This document shows, in pieces, positions 53,083 through 62,449 of a stretch of DNA of 64,000 bases. Positions within the stretch are counted from its first letter, which is position 1; each line of letters starts with the position of its first letter. The position numbers and the translations under genes are program-made. The stretch comes from a bacterium (GTDB lineage Bacteria; Myxococcota_A; Bradymonadia; UBA7976; UBA1532). The DNA is taken from NCBI GenBank assembly GCA_030427205.1, contig JAUHXC010000015.1, positions 1 through 64,000 of the forward strand, in the 5' to 3' direction. The notes below the pieces were generated by a model. That model worked only from the letters and a program-made list of their open reading frames with translations. It was not told the origin of the DNA and made no database searches.

Positions 53083-53475
53083 ATGAGACCGAGCGACGCA
53101 GATCGGCATCGCGAACAGCGGCCGGCGACCGCGGGGCGAGCGCGCGCTCTGGCGCCGGTCGCCCTCGCCCTCGCCATGGGCGCGCTGCTCGGCGGGGGCT
53201 GCGGCGACCGGCGCGCGAGCCACGAAGGCGAGTCCTGCGCCCGCACCGCCGACTGCGCCGAACCGCTGCGCTGCGTCGATCTCACCTGCCTGTCGCCGGC
53301 GCGCGCCCGCCACCTCGTCGAGGCGCGGCGTGGTCCGACGGTGCCCGACGGCGCCGAGAAACCCGCCGCGGGCAGCGCGGCCCCGCTGGGACAGGGCCCG
53401 ACCGCGGCCGATCCACCCGCGCCGCCCGCGCCGCCGCCCGCCGCCGACGCGCCGGGCGGCGCAGGCCGCCCATGA
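53083..53475 (+). CDS. Small Cys-containing lipoprotein
   Basis: A 130-residue predicted lipoprotein with a basic N-terminus, hydrophobic ALAPVALALAMGALLGG and lipobox Cys at about 41. A short Cys motif follows (CARTADCAEPLRCVDLTC), a pattern found in many myxobacterial exported proteins, then a Pro/Ala-rich tail. AGGGGG precedes ATG 53083. The stop overlaps the sulfatase-like gene (ATGA). Role unknown. Confidence 0.7.
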   Translation: MRPSDADRHREQRPATAGRARALAPVALALAMGALLGGGCGDRRASHEGESCARTADCAEPLRCVDLTCLSPARARHLVEARRGPTVPDGAEKPAAGSAAPLGQGPTAADPPAPPAPPPAADAPGGAGRP

Positions 53476-55550
53476 CGCCGAGCCCGGACCCGTCGAGCGA
53501 ACCCGCGCCCGAGCACCGCTTCGACCCGACGCGGGCCGGCCTGTGGGCTGCGTGCGCCGCGGGCGCCCTGCTCGCCGCCGAGCCGCTGTGGGCCGGCGGC
53601 GGCACCCATCTCGTCAGCGTCGGACTGGGCCTCGTCTTCGCCGGGCTGGCCGGCGCGGCCTACGGCCTCGTCGCCCGGCGCCCGTCCCTGGCGCGGGTGC
53701 TCTGGCCGGCAGTCGGCCTGCTGATCGGCGTCGCCGTCGTGCTCGATCTGGGGGCGATCGACCGACTCGGCAGCAAGGACGCGGCGCTCGCCTGGGCGAC
53801 GGTGATATTGGCCCCGCTCGGCGGCGCCGCCTTCGGTCTGTGGGCGATATACCTGCCGCGGCTCAGCGCCGAACGCCCGCGGCTGCTCGCGCTCCTGATG
53901 CCGCTGGCGGTCGCGCTGCTGGTGATCGCCGACCGGACGCTGTTCCCGACGACCTACCCCGGGTTTCACATGGCGCTGCGGGCGGCGACCATGGCACTGA
54001 CGGCCCTGGCGGGCGCGGCGTTGCTCGATCATCGGCGGGCGCTGGTGCTGGCCGTCGTCGGGCTCGGGCTCGCGCTGCCGAGCGGCTGGGGCACGATCGG
54101 CGACGCCGTCAGTCGACCGCTCTCGGGCCTGATCGTCGACGGCGCCCGCCGGCTGACCGACATCGACGGCGACGGGCACAGCCACCTGCTCGGCGGCGGC
54201 GACTGCGCGCCGCTCGACGGCGCCATCGGGCCGGACGCGCCGGAGATCCCGGGCAATGGCGTCGACGACAACTGCGTAGGCGGCGACGGCGAAGCGGTCG
54301 ATTTTCAGCCCGCCGAAGCGGTGCCCGTGCCCACGACGCCGTCGCCGATGAGCGTGGTGCTCATCACCATCGACGCCCTGCGCCCCGATCGCATGTCGGT
54401 CTACGGCGCCGAGCGCCCGACCACGCCCGGCCTGGCGCGGCACTTCCCCGAGCCGGGCCAACGCCACGGGGCGACGTATACCGCGGGCGGCTTCACCAGC
54501 ATCGCGGTCCCGGCGATGATGCGCGGCGTGCTGCCCCGGCGCATCCACTGGACCTCGGTGGTGCAGACCAATCACCTGCGGCTGTTTCGCGGCGACCGGC
54601 CGCTGCCCGAGCTGCGATCCGGCGAGCGCCCGGTCTACCGCTACGGCCTGCCGGTCGACGATCCGCACCGCCCGCTGGCGTGGTGGCTCGCCCGGCGGGG
54701 CATGGCCACCGCGGCGGTCGTCGACGACGGCCCGTCGAAGTTCCTCGAGGCCCGCTGGGGCACCGCCGAGGGCTTCGGGCGCTTCGTCGAGGTGCCCGGC
54801 GAAGAGGACGACGACGCGCGGGTGGCCGACGCGGCCCTGGAGCTGCTCGACGGGCTGGCCGACGGGCCGCCGTTCTTCCTGTGGACCCACTTCTACGGGC
54901 CGCATCTGCCCGACGATCGGCGCCCGGGGGTGCCGACCTTCGGCGACGATCCCCTCGCCCGCTACGACCACGAGGTGGCCTGGGCCGACCTGCAGGTGGC
55001 CCGCGTTCTCGACCGCATCGCGGCCATGGCCGGGCCGGACCGACCGATCGCCGTGGTGGTCACGTCAGATCACGGGGAGATGGTCTGGGGCCCCGGTCGT
55101 ATGCGCAGCCACGGCCGGGTGCTGCACCCGCACGCCATCCGGGTGCCGCTGCTCTTCCGGATCTTCGGCGCGGCGGCCTCTCCCCCGCTGCCCGATGGCC
55201 TGCGCAGCACCGTCGATGTCATGCCGGCCATCCTCGCGCTGACCGAGACCCCCGCGCCCGCCGGGCTGGACGGGCTGCCGTTCGATACGCCGCGCGCCAC
55301 GGCCATCACCGAGGCGTGGTTCTGGCAGGCCGATGGCCGCCTGGGGCTGGACTTGATCGGCGCGCTCGACGACGAGGCGCTGCTGGTCTTCGATCGCCTG
55401 CGCAACGTGGCCGCCCTCTACGCCCGCGGCGACGATCGGCTGCCGCCGCAGAACCTGATGGGCCAGCGCGATCCCGGCGCCCTGATCGAGCAGATCTCGG
55501 CCCATATCGACCGCAGCGGCGGCCCGCCGCGCCTGGGGACCGCCCGATGA
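53472..55550 (+). CDS. Membrane sulfatase/alkaline-phosphatase-superfamily protein with MopE-like insert
   Basis: A 692-residue membrane protein. Six or so helices span about residues 20-215. An extracytoplasmic MopE-like metal motif follows (DIDGDGHSH, GGGDCAPLDG, IPGNGVDDNC; about 230-272). The sulfatase-fold catalytic domain (about 295-660) shows metal-binding ITIDALRPDRM, THFYGPHLP and TSDHGEM. The C/S-x-P-x-R formylglycine motif of true sulfatases is not seen, so it may be a phospho- or lipid-transferase-type relative. Overlaps genes on both sides by four bases. Confidence 0.82.
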   Translation: MTPSPDPSSEPAPEHRFDPTRAGLWAACAAGALLAAEPLWAGGGTHLVSVGLGLVFAGLAGAAYGLVARRPSLARVLWPAVGLLIGVAVVLDLGAIDRLGSKDAALAWATVILAPLGGAAFGLWAIYLPRLSAERPRLLALLMPLAVALLVIADRTLFPTTYPGFHMALRAATMALTALAGAALLDHRRALVLAVVGLGLALPSGWGTIGDAVSRPLSGLIVDGARRLTDIDGDGHSHLLGGGDCAPLDGAIGPDAPEIPGNGVDDNCVGGDGEAVDFQPAEAVPVPTTPSPMSVVLITIDALRPDRMSVYGAERPTTPGLARHFPEPGQRHGATYTAGGFTSIAVPAMMRGVLPRRIHWTSVVQTNHLRLFRGDRPLPELRSGERPVYRYGLPVDDPHRPLAWWLARRGMATAAVVDDGPSKFLEARWGTAEGFGRFVEVPGEEDDDARVADAALELLDGLADGPPFFLWTHFYGPHLPDDRRPGVPTFGDDPLARYDHEVAWADLQVARVLDRIAAMAGPDRPIAVVVTSDHGEMVWGPGRMRSHGRVLHPHAIRVPLLFRIFGAAASPPLPDGLRSTVDVMPAILALTETPAPAGLDGLPFDTPRATAITEAWFWQADGRLGLDLIGALDDEALLVFDRLRNVAALYARGDDRLPPQNLMGQRDPGALIEQISAHIDRSGGPPRLGTAR

Positions 55551-56905
55551 CGGCCACCGATCCGCCGCCCGACGGGCTCTCGATCACCTGGCTCAACCAC
55601 GCGGCGGTGCTCATCGAGGCGGGCTCGATCCGCCTGCTCACCGATCCCTGGTTCGAAGGCACCTGCTTCGCCGGCGGCTGGCAGCTCGCCCACCATGAGC
55701 CCCGCGCGCTGTCCCTGGCCGCCCGGGCGACCCACCTCTGGATCAGCCACTGGCACAGCGATCACTTCCACCCGCCGACGCTGCGGGCCCTCGCCCGGCA
55801 GAACCCCGACATCGAGGTGCTCGCCAACCGCTCGGCCAACTTCGACATGGGCCCGGCCCTCGCCCGCTTCGGCTTCCGCCGGATCACCGCGCTGCCCGAG
55901 CGCGCGCCCCTGCCCATCGGCGGTGGCGCCGAGGTCATGCGGGTGCCGACCGCCGGCATCGACAATATGCTCGCGCTGCGTATCGGCCCGTGGACCGTGC
56001 TCGACTATAACGACTGCAACCTGCCCCGGGCGGCGCTGAGCCGGGTGGCCGAGCGCCTGCGCCGACGCTATGGCCCCATCGACCTGCTGCTGTCGAACTA
56101 CAACCACGCCGGCCGGCTCTTCGAGGCCGGTCCGCCGGCGGCCATCGCCGACGCCTTCTGGGAGGCCTATCTGGGCGTACTCGACGCCACCGAGCCGGTC
56201 TGGTCGCTGCCTTTCGCCTCGTCCCACCGCTATATCGGCGACGGCCGCGACCAGAACGACTCGATGACGACCCTCGAAGACCTGCCCCGTCGAGCGGCGG
56301 AGAGCCGCCACCGGCGCCGCATCGTGCCCTGGGCCATCGGAGACCGGCTCGCGTGGTCCGATCCGGCGGCCGAGCCGATCCATACGCCGCAGATGCCCGC
56401 GCTGCCCCCGCAGCCCGTCACCCCCCGGGACTACGGTCCAGCGGTGCCCTGGGGCGTGCTGCGCGGCGCCGCCCGACGGCGAGTCGCCGCGCTGGATCGG
56501 GCGTTCTTCGGCCTCACCCGCCTCAGCGGGCCGCTGGTGGTCTACGCCCGGGACCACGACCGCCGGCTGCGACTGATCCCCGGCGTCGGCGCGCTGGACG
56601 CCGGCCGCGGCGTCGGAGATGCCCACCTCACCGCCCACTCCCGGGCGCTGCACGACTGGCTCGGTCGACGCTTCGGCGACGACACCTTCCTCGCCGGGGC
56701 CCACTTCACGCTCACCGCCCGTGATCCGGCGGCGGTGCAGCGCTGGCTGCTGCCGGCCGTACTCGAAGCCAGCGAGCTCGATCCGCGCCACGCGTTGCGC
56801 TGGCTGCTGACCGCCCGCGGGCGGGGCTTCTTGTGGAACCGGCGGGAAGAGATCGCGGCCACGGTCCTGGGACGCCGGCTGTTCGCCGGCGGCCTGCGAT
56901 TCTGA
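55547..56905 (+). CDS. MBL-fold metallohydrolase
   Basis: A 452-residue metallo-beta-lactamase-fold protein. The strands LSITWLNHAAVLIEA and IRLLTDPWF are followed by the metal motif HWHSDH (His68, His70, Asp72, His73), typical of UlaG/CMP-NeuAc-hydroxylase-like members. LSNYNHAG supplies a further His. The C-terminal 190 residues are an extra alpha/beta region. The start ATG overlaps the sulfatase-like stop, suggesting a shared pathway such as envelope lipid or glycan modification, which is inference. Confidence 0.87.
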   Translation: MTATDPPPDGLSITWLNHAAVLIEAGSIRLLTDPWFEGTCFAGGWQLAHHEPRALSLAARATHLWISHWHSDHFHPPTLRALARQNPDIEVLANRSANFDMGPALARFGFRRITALPERAPLPIGGGAEVMRVPTAGIDNMLALRIGPWTVLDYNDCNLPRAALSRVAERLRRRYGPIDLLLSNYNHAGRLFEAGPPAAIADAFWEAYLGVLDATEPVWSLPFASSHRYIGDGRDQNDSMTTLEDLPRRAAESRHRRRIVPWAIGDRLAWSDPAAEPIHTPQMPALPPQPVTPRDYGPAVPWGVLRGAARRRVAALDRAFFGLTRLSGPLVVYARDHDRRLRLIPGVGALDAGRGVGDAHLTAHSRALHDWLGRRFGDDTFLAGAHFTLTARDPAAVQRWLLPAVLEASELDPRHALRWLLTARGRGFLWNRREEIAATVLGRRLFAGGLRF

Positions 56906-57011
56906 GGCCCCCCAGAGACCCGTACGCGCCCCGCTGCCCTCGCGCTGCGCACGGCTTCTCGGCTACCCTGACGCGCCGCAGATTCACGGGCGTCGGCCCG
57001 CTGGAGCAACC

Positions 57012-59060
57012 GTGCTGATCGAGCTCGCCATCCTGACCGGCGCCGTCTCCGTCGGGCGCGCCGCCTGGCGCCGGATGCGGCCGACGCCGACGGTGGTGAC
57101 CGCGCACGCCGACGGGCTGCCGAGCGCTGGGGCGCCGGCCGCCGATACACCCGAGGACCCGCCCAACCCGCATCGCGTCGACGTGGCGGTCAGCGCGGGC
57201 GCCGTGGTGCTCGCCGGGCTGGGTCACGCCGTCCGCTCGACGCCGCTCGGGCTGGCGAGCGTGCCGCTCACGCTGTGGTCGTCCCGCCAGCAGTTCACCG
57301 ACGCCCATCAAGCCCTCGTCGTCGAGCGGCGCACGAGCTTCGCGCTCGTCGACGGCGGGCTGACGATCATCGCCTTCGCCACCGGCTCGTTCATCGTCGC
57401 CGCCGGCAATACGCTGCTGCACACCATGGCGCTCGCGCTGACGGCCCACGAGTCGGCCCGCAACCGCCGCGCTGCCGCACGACCGGCGCCGCTCGGCGAT
57501 CAGGCCTGGATCTCCGGCCCCCGCTCGACCATCCACCTGCCGGCGGATCGGCGGCTCGAAGGCCATACGCTCGAGCTGCGCCCGGGGGACATCGTGCCGG
57601 CGGACGGCCGCATCGTCGACGGGGCGGTCCGGCTCGACGCGCGGATCCCGGCGGGGCGACTCGGCGCGCGGGATCAGGGTCCGGGCGATGCGGTAGCCGA
57701 CGGCAACCGGATCATCGCCGGTCGAGCCCGCTTCGTCGCCGACGCCGCCGCCGAGCGTACGACCCGGCGACGCCTCGCCCGGGCCGAGCGCCCGGTCCCC
57801 GACCTCGAGCCCAGCGGCCGCCGCGTCGATCGCATCGCCGATGCCTCGGTCGGCTTCACGCTGCCCACCGCGCTGATGGCCGGGATTTTCGGCGGCGCGC
57901 CGACGACCGTCGCGGTGCTCGGCAGCAACCTCTTCGGCAGCTATCGCGTCTGCGGCCCCGCCGCCCTGCAGATGCACCTCGCCGCCCTCGACGACGCGGG
58001 GATCGAGGTGCCCGACGGGCGCGCCTTCGAGCGCCTGGCGGGCGCCGACCGGCTCTGCATCGAGCTGACCGCGCTGCTCGACCCCCGGCGGCTCGAGTTC
58101 ACCGGCCTGCGGGTCGGCCCGCACGTCGACGGCGAGACCTGTCTGGCCTGGGCCGCCGCCCTCATCGGCGCCGCGGGCTCGCCGACCGGCGACGCGCTCG
58201 CCGAGGCGGTGGCGGGGCCCGACCACCGGTCTCCGACGGTCCTCGGCCGCCGCGACGATGGCGACGGCGTGGAGTCGGGCTGGATCGACGGCCACCTCGT
58301 CGAGCTCGGCCCGAGCCGGGCGCTGCTCGCCCGCGGCGTCGTGCGCGACCCGGGCTTCGATCGCGATCGGGAGGCCGCCGCGCGCACCCGCCTCGCGATG
58401 GCCATCGACGGCCGCGAGGTGGCCCTGCTCGGCTTCGAACACGCCCTGCGGCCCGGCGCCGAGGCGCTCTTCGACGGCCTGACCGCCCTGGGCATCGAGC
58501 CGATGTTGCTCACCGTCGAGCCGCCCGACGTCGGCGATCGCTGGGCCCGCCGCCTGGGCACCGATACCTGCTGGAGCGCGCTCGGCGGCCCGCGCAGGGC
58601 CGAGCTGGTCGAGGTCCTGCAGGCCGGCAGCCGGGCGGTCGCCTACCTCGGGGCCGGACCGCTCGATCGGGCGGCCATGGCCATCGCCCACGTGACGCTG
58701 GCCGCGCCGCCGGTCGATGCGAGCGCCCGGGCGGCCGCCGACATCGTGCTGCGCGCGCCGCTGTCCCGGCTGCCCGATCTCGTGCGGAGCGCCCGGCGCT
58801 ACCATCGCCAGCAGGGTCGGACCATCGCGCTGATGGCCGCGGGGACCGGCGTCATCGGCTTCTCCACGCTGGTCTTCGGCCTGGCCCCGCTCACCGCGCT
58901 GAGCTTGCAGTTCCTCGGCCTCGGCGCCGGCCTCGGCCTCGCTCGCCCCGAGCGCGAATCGCTGATGGCGCTGCCGACCATCGCGCCGAGCCGGGCCGAC
59001 GCCCCCGACGACGCGCCCGTCGACACCGTCTATGGCCCGCTGGTGCCGGTGCCGGGGTGA
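57012..59060 (+). CDS. P-type ATPase relative lacking the phosphorylation Asp
   Basis: A 682-residue membrane protein with the P1B ATPase layout: N-terminal helices, an actuator-like domain with PGDIVPADGRIVDG (about 193), helices, then DGRAFERLAGADRL. Where DKTGTLT should be it reads ELTALLD (about 349), so the phosphorylated Asp is replaced. The hinge GDGxNDxP is replaced by GAGPLDRAA, and the actuator TGE loop is not seen. It should not be able to cycle as a pump. It starts at GTG 57012 with GGAG five bases upstream. A DUF697 protein follows. It may be a scaffold or regulator. Confidence 0.82.
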   Translation: MLIELAILTGAVSVGRAAWRRMRPTPTVVTAHADGLPSAGAPAADTPEDPPNPHRVDVAVSAGAVVLAGLGHAVRSTPLGLASVPLTLWSSRQQFTDAHQALVVERRTSFALVDGGLTIIAFATGSFIVAAGNTLLHTMALALTAHESARNRRAAARPAPLGDQAWISGPRSTIHLPADRRLEGHTLELRPGDIVPADGRIVDGAVRLDARIPAGRLGARDQGPGDAVADGNRIIAGRARFVADAAAERTTRRRLARAERPVPDLEPSGRRVDRIADASVGFTLPTALMAGIFGGAPTTVAVLGSNLFGSYRVCGPAALQMHLAALDDAGIEVPDGRAFERLAGADRLCIELTALLDPRRLEFTGLRVGPHVDGETCLAWAAALIGAAGSPTGDALAEAVAGPDHRSPTVLGRRDDGDGVESGWIDGHLVELGPSRALLARGVVRDPGFDRDREAAARTRLAMAIDGREVALLGFEHALRPGAEALFDGLTALGIEPMLLTVEPPDVGDRWARRLGTDTCWSALGGPRRAELVEVLQAGSRAVAYLGAGPLDRAAMAIAHVTLAAPPVDASARAAADIVLRAPLSRLPDLVRSARRYHRQQGRTIALMAAGTGVIGFSTLVFGLAPLTALSLQFLGLGAGLGLARPERESLMALPTIAPSRADAPDDAPVDTVYGPLVPVPG

Positions 59061-59187
59061 ACCGGCCCGCGCCGAAGCCCTCGCCGCCGGCCGCGCCCGA
59101 GCGTCGGCCACGAGACGAAAGTGGAAATGTCGACGCAGCCGTTGCACTCTTGCGCGGTTCGAGGCATCCCAAGCGCGAGAGGTGACC

Positions 59188-59748
59188 ATGGCGACCGACG
59201 AGCCGACCGACGCCCCCGGCAGGGCCGAGCCCGCCGAGCCCCGCACCGAGCGCCCGCTGCCGCCCACGGCCGGCGCCGACGACATCGTGCGCCGCTGGAC
59301 GCTCTGGGCCGCAGGCGCCGGGCTGATCCCGCTGCCCCTCGTCGACTTCGCCGCGACCAGCGGCTTCTCGCTGAAGATGCTGCGCGATCTGGCCGCCTAC
59401 TACGACGTGCCGTTCCGCGCCGACGCCGGCAAGGCCGCGATCACCGCGCTCGCCGGCGGCGCCGCCTCCCCTCTGCTGGCCGCGGGCGTCACCTCGGTGG
59501 CCCGCGCGCTGCCGATCATCGGCCTGCCGATCGCGATCGCGACCGGCCCGCTCTTCTGCGGCAGCATCACCTACGCCATCGGGCGGGTCTTCACCGCGCA
59601 CTTCGGCTCGGGGGGCACGTTCTTCGACTTCGATCCCGAGCGGTTCCGCGACTACTTCCAAGAGCAGGTGGAGGCCGGTAAGACGTTCGTACGCAACCGC
59701 CGCAAGGGGCAGCCGCAACCGAGCGCGCCCGCAGACGAGCCGAGCTGA
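59188..59748 (+). CDS. DUF697 membrane protein
   Basis: A 186-residue protein of the DUF697/YcjF-like family. After a Pro/Glu-rich N-terminus, two hydrophobic segments occur (TLWAAGAGLIPLPLVDFAAT, about 40-59; then a longer one with LPIIGLPIAIATGPLF). LKMLRDLAAYYDVPF is the family signature. DUF697 proteins often accompany GTPases or transport proteins. AGAGGTG precedes the ATG. It lies between the pump-like pseudo-ATPase and the SPFH gene. Confidence 0.85.
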   Translation: MATDEPTDAPGRAEPAEPRTERPLPPTAGADDIVRRWTLWAAGAGLIPLPLVDFAATSGFSLKMLRDLAAYYDVPFRADAGKAAITALAGGAASPLLAAGVTSVARALPIIGLPIAIATGPLFCGSITYAIGRVFTAHFGSGGTFFDFDPERFRDYFQEQVEAGKTFVRNRRKGQPQPSAPADEPS

Positions 59749-59815
59749 GCCCGCGCCACGCTGAGTTGCGCGCCGACCGCAGACGAGCCGACCCCCGACG
59801 ACCCGACCCGAGCCG

Positions 59816-61123
59816 ATGACCGAACCGACCGAGCCCCGAGCCGACGACCCGCCGGCGAACGCCGACGCCCCGGACCTCGAGAAGCGTCCGGCGGGCGGGG
59901 TCGATCCGGCTGCGAAGCCCGCTGCGGCAGACGCCGTACGCGGGCCGATCGCGCCACCCGGAGGACCGCCGGGCGCCCCGCCGCCGAAGGGCCCGGCCGA
60001 TCCACCCGGCGACGACGGCGCGGATGGATCGGGCGAGGACGACGAAGAGCTGACCCCCGAGGAGTTGGCCCGCCGCCGCAAGTGGGCCTACCGCAAGCGC
60101 CGGGCCCGGGAGTTCGCGACGATGGCCGGCAAAGGCCTGATCGTCGTCGTGCTCTTCACCATCGTCATCTTCTTCGATCGCATCGTGCACTCGGTCTACC
60201 CGGGCGAGATCGGCGTCTTGTGGAGCCGCTTCTTCGGCGGTACGCAGCTCGACGACGTCTACCGCGAGGGCATGGTCATCACCTTCCCCTGGGACGAGTT
60301 CTATAAGTACGACGTGCGGGTGCAGGAGCTGAAGCGCACGACGGTCGTCTATGCTCAGGACGGCCTCGAGATCACCGTCAATACGTCGGTGCGCTACCGC
60401 CCGAAAGCCGATCAGGTCCCCCGTTTGCACCAGGACGTCGGGCCGGAGTACGTCCAGAAGATCGTCGAGCCGGAGACCATCTCGACGCTCCGCCGGGTCT
60501 TGGGCAACTACACCCCCGAGATGATCTACGCCAAGGACGAGCAGGGCCTGCTGCTCGACTTGTCGAAGACGCTGCGCGCCGAGCTCGACCCCGAGTATTT
60601 CGTGATCGTCGAGTTCCTGGTGCTCGAGCTGCGCCTGCCCTCGACCATCGAGAACGCGATCAAGGACAAGCTCACCCAAGAGCAGCAGATGCTGAGCTAT
60701 CGCTTCCGCCTCGAGACCGAGAAGGACGAGAAGGAGCGGCGCATCATCGAGGCCGAGGGGCTCAAGGCGTTCGAGACGATCAGCGGCGTGCCCATCCTCA
60801 AGTGGCGCGGCATCGAAGCCACCGAGACCCTCGCCCGGTCGCCCAGTTCGAAGATCGTATTGATGGGCACCGGCGGCGATCAGCTGCCGATCATCCTCAA
60901 CGCCGACGTGGCGCCGCCCGGCAATGCGGCCCCGCCGCCGGTCCCCGCCTCCGAAGAGCCGGCGGCCGAGTCGCCCCACAACCTGCCGTCGCCTTCGGCC
61001 GGGAACGTCGAGCCGGCGCCCGCCGAAGATGTCCCGATCGATCCGGCGCCCACCGTCGAGGCGCCGGCGCCGGCACCCACGCCGGACGCCCCGCCGACCC
61101 CTGAACCGGAGATGCCGCGATGA
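59816..61123 (+). CDS. SPFH/Band-7 (prohibitin-like) membrane protein
   Basis: A 435-residue protein with a Pro/Asp/Glu-rich cytosolic N-terminus (1-95), one membrane helix (GLIVVVLFTIVIFF, about 105-118) and an SPFH domain (about 120-330). The domain includes VYPGEIGVLWSRF, LKRTTVVYAQDGLEITVN and ITFPWDEF. Then come a coiled-coil region (EQQMLSYRFRLETEKDEKE) and a Pro/Ala-rich tail. Such proteins oligomerise into membrane microdomain rings. It overlaps the small two-helix gene (ATGA). Confidence 0.9.
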   Translation: MTEPTEPRADDPPANADAPDLEKRPAGGVDPAAKPAAADAVRGPIAPPGGPPGAPPPKGPADPPGDDGADGSGEDDEELTPEELARRRKWAYRKRRAREFATMAGKGLIVVVLFTIVIFFDRIVHSVYPGEIGVLWSRFFGGTQLDDVYREGMVITFPWDEFYKYDVRVQELKRTTVVYAQDGLEITVNTSVRYRPKADQVPRLHQDVGPEYVQKIVEPETISTLRRVLGNYTPEMIYAKDEQGLLLDLSKTLRAELDPEYFVIVEFLVLELRLPSTIENAIKDKLTQEQQMLSYRFRLETEKDEKERRIIEAEGLKAFETISGVPILKWRGIEATETLARSPSSKIVLMGTGGDQLPIILNADVAPPGNAAPPPVPASEEPAAESPHNLPSPSAGNVEPAPAEDVPIDPAPTVEAPAPAPTPDAPPTPEPEMPR

Positions 61124-61362
61124 GCCTGTGGCTGCACATCGTCACCCATCCGGCCTACCTGCTCGCCTGCGTGCTCGTGGGCGTCGCCGGCCGCAAGCGG
61201 CGCACCGGTTTCTTCGGGTACACCGTGATGTCTTTTCTGCTGACCCCGCTCTTCACGCTCTTCGTGCTCTACGTCGGCGGCGAGAAGCCCCGGCCCGTGC
61301 CCGATGATCTGCTCGACGACCTGCCGCAGCCGCGGGACGCGAAGGCCGGCCGCAAGGGCTGA
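61120..61362 (+). CDS. Small two-helix membrane protein
   Basis: An 80-residue protein with two predicted membrane helices (HPAYLLACVLVGVAG and SFLLTPLFTLFVLYVGG). They are joined by a basic RKRRTGFFGYT turn conserved in many small bacterial membrane proteins. The C-terminal tail is charged. ATG 61120 overlaps the SPFH stop, so it may be a subunit of that complex. No named family is assigned. Confidence 0.72.
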   Translation: MSLWLHIVTHPAYLLACVLVGVAGRKRRTGFFGYTVMSFLLTPLFTLFVLYVGGEKPRPVPDDLLDDLPQPRDAKAGRKG

Positions 61363-61425
61363 GGCGCCGGGCCCGCAGCCGAACCCACAGCCAAACCCGG
61401 AGCCGCGCGGACGGGGAGAAGGCCG

Positions 61426-62406
61426 ATGCCGATTCACCTCAGACCCGACTGGCACCTGCCCGAGCGCGCCGTCACCGCCGAGTCCCACTGGCGCGATCGA
61501 CGACAGTTCATCGAATCGATGGTGGCCGCCGTGGGCCTCGGCTCCATCTGCCTCGCCGCCGGCTGCAAGGGCACCCCGCAGGGCCACCCCGACGGGCCGC
61601 TGGCGACCTCGCCCGAGACCGCGACCAGCGGCCTGTACCCGGTGAAGCGCAACCCGGCCTACACCGTCGAGCGCCCGCTGACCGACCCGCGCGTCGCCAC
61701 CCGCTACAACAACTTCTACGAGTTCTCCACCGCCAAGGACGACGTCTGGAAGCGCGTCGACCGCTTCGAGATCCGCCCGTGGTCGGTGAAGCTGTCGGGG
61801 CTCGTGGAGAACCCCGGGCCCGTCGACTTCGAAGATCTCGTCCGCCGGATGCCGCTCGAGGAGCGGGTCTACCGCTTTCGCTGCGTCGAGGCGTGGGCGA
61901 TGGTCGTGCCGTGGAGCGGCTTCCCGCTCGCCGACCTCGTCGCGTGGGCCGCGCCGCGCCCCGAGGCCCGCTGGATCCGGCTGGTCACCGCCCATGTGCC
62001 GGCGCAGATGCCGGGGGCCGCCGAGCAGGCGTGGTTTCCCTGGCCCTATCACGAGGCCCTGTCGCTCGCCGAAGCCCGCAACCCGCTGGCCTTCGTCGCC
62101 ACCGGCATCTACGGGCGCGAGCTGCCCAAGCAGCACGGGGCGCCGCTGCGGCTCGTCGCGCCGTGGAAGTACGGCTTCAAGAGCATCAAGAGTGTCGTCG
62201 AGCTGCAGTTCACCGCCGAGGCCCCGCGCACCTTCTGGAACAGCCTCGCGCCCGACGAGTACGACCTGCACGGCAACGTCGACCCGCGGGTGCCGCACCC
62301 GCGCTGGAGCCAGGCCAGCGAGCGCATGATCGGCACCGGCGAGCGGCGCCCGACCTTGCTGTACAACGGCTACGGCGCCCAGGTCGCGGGGCTCTACCGC
62401 GGCTGA
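61426..62406 (+). CDS. msrP: Protein-methionine-sulfoxide reductase catalytic subunit MsrP (YedY)
   Basis: Molybdoenzyme repairing oxidised Met in periplasmic proteins. A twin-arginine signal (WRDRRQFIESMVAAVGLG) ends near AAGC. The molybdopterin-ligating Cys153 is in YRFRCVEAWAMVVPWSGFPL. The family end RPTLLYNGY and YGFKSIKSVVELQF are present. The length of 326 is normal. The heme partner MsrQ is not seen in this window. Its cofactor requires the MoaD/MoaE pathway, encoded elsewhere in the window. Confidence 0.94.
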   Translation: MPIHLRPDWHLPERAVTAESHWRDRRQFIESMVAAVGLGSICLAAGCKGTPQGHPDGPLATSPETATSGLYPVKRNPAYTVERPLTDPRVATRYNNFYEFSTAKDDVWKRVDRFEIRPWSVKLSGLVENPGPVDFEDLVRRMPLEERVYRFRCVEAWAMVVPWSGFPLADLVAWAAPRPEARWIRLVTAHVPAQMPGAAEQAWFPWPYHEALSLAEARNPLAFVATGIYGRELPKQHGAPLRLVAPWKYGFKSIKSVVELQFTAEAPRTFWNSLAPDEYDLHGNVDPRVPHPRWSQASERMIGTGERRPTLLYNGYGAQVAGLYRG

Positions 62407-62449
62407 AGCCGACGCTCACGGCGCTGATCGCGCCGGTTGATGCCCACCG

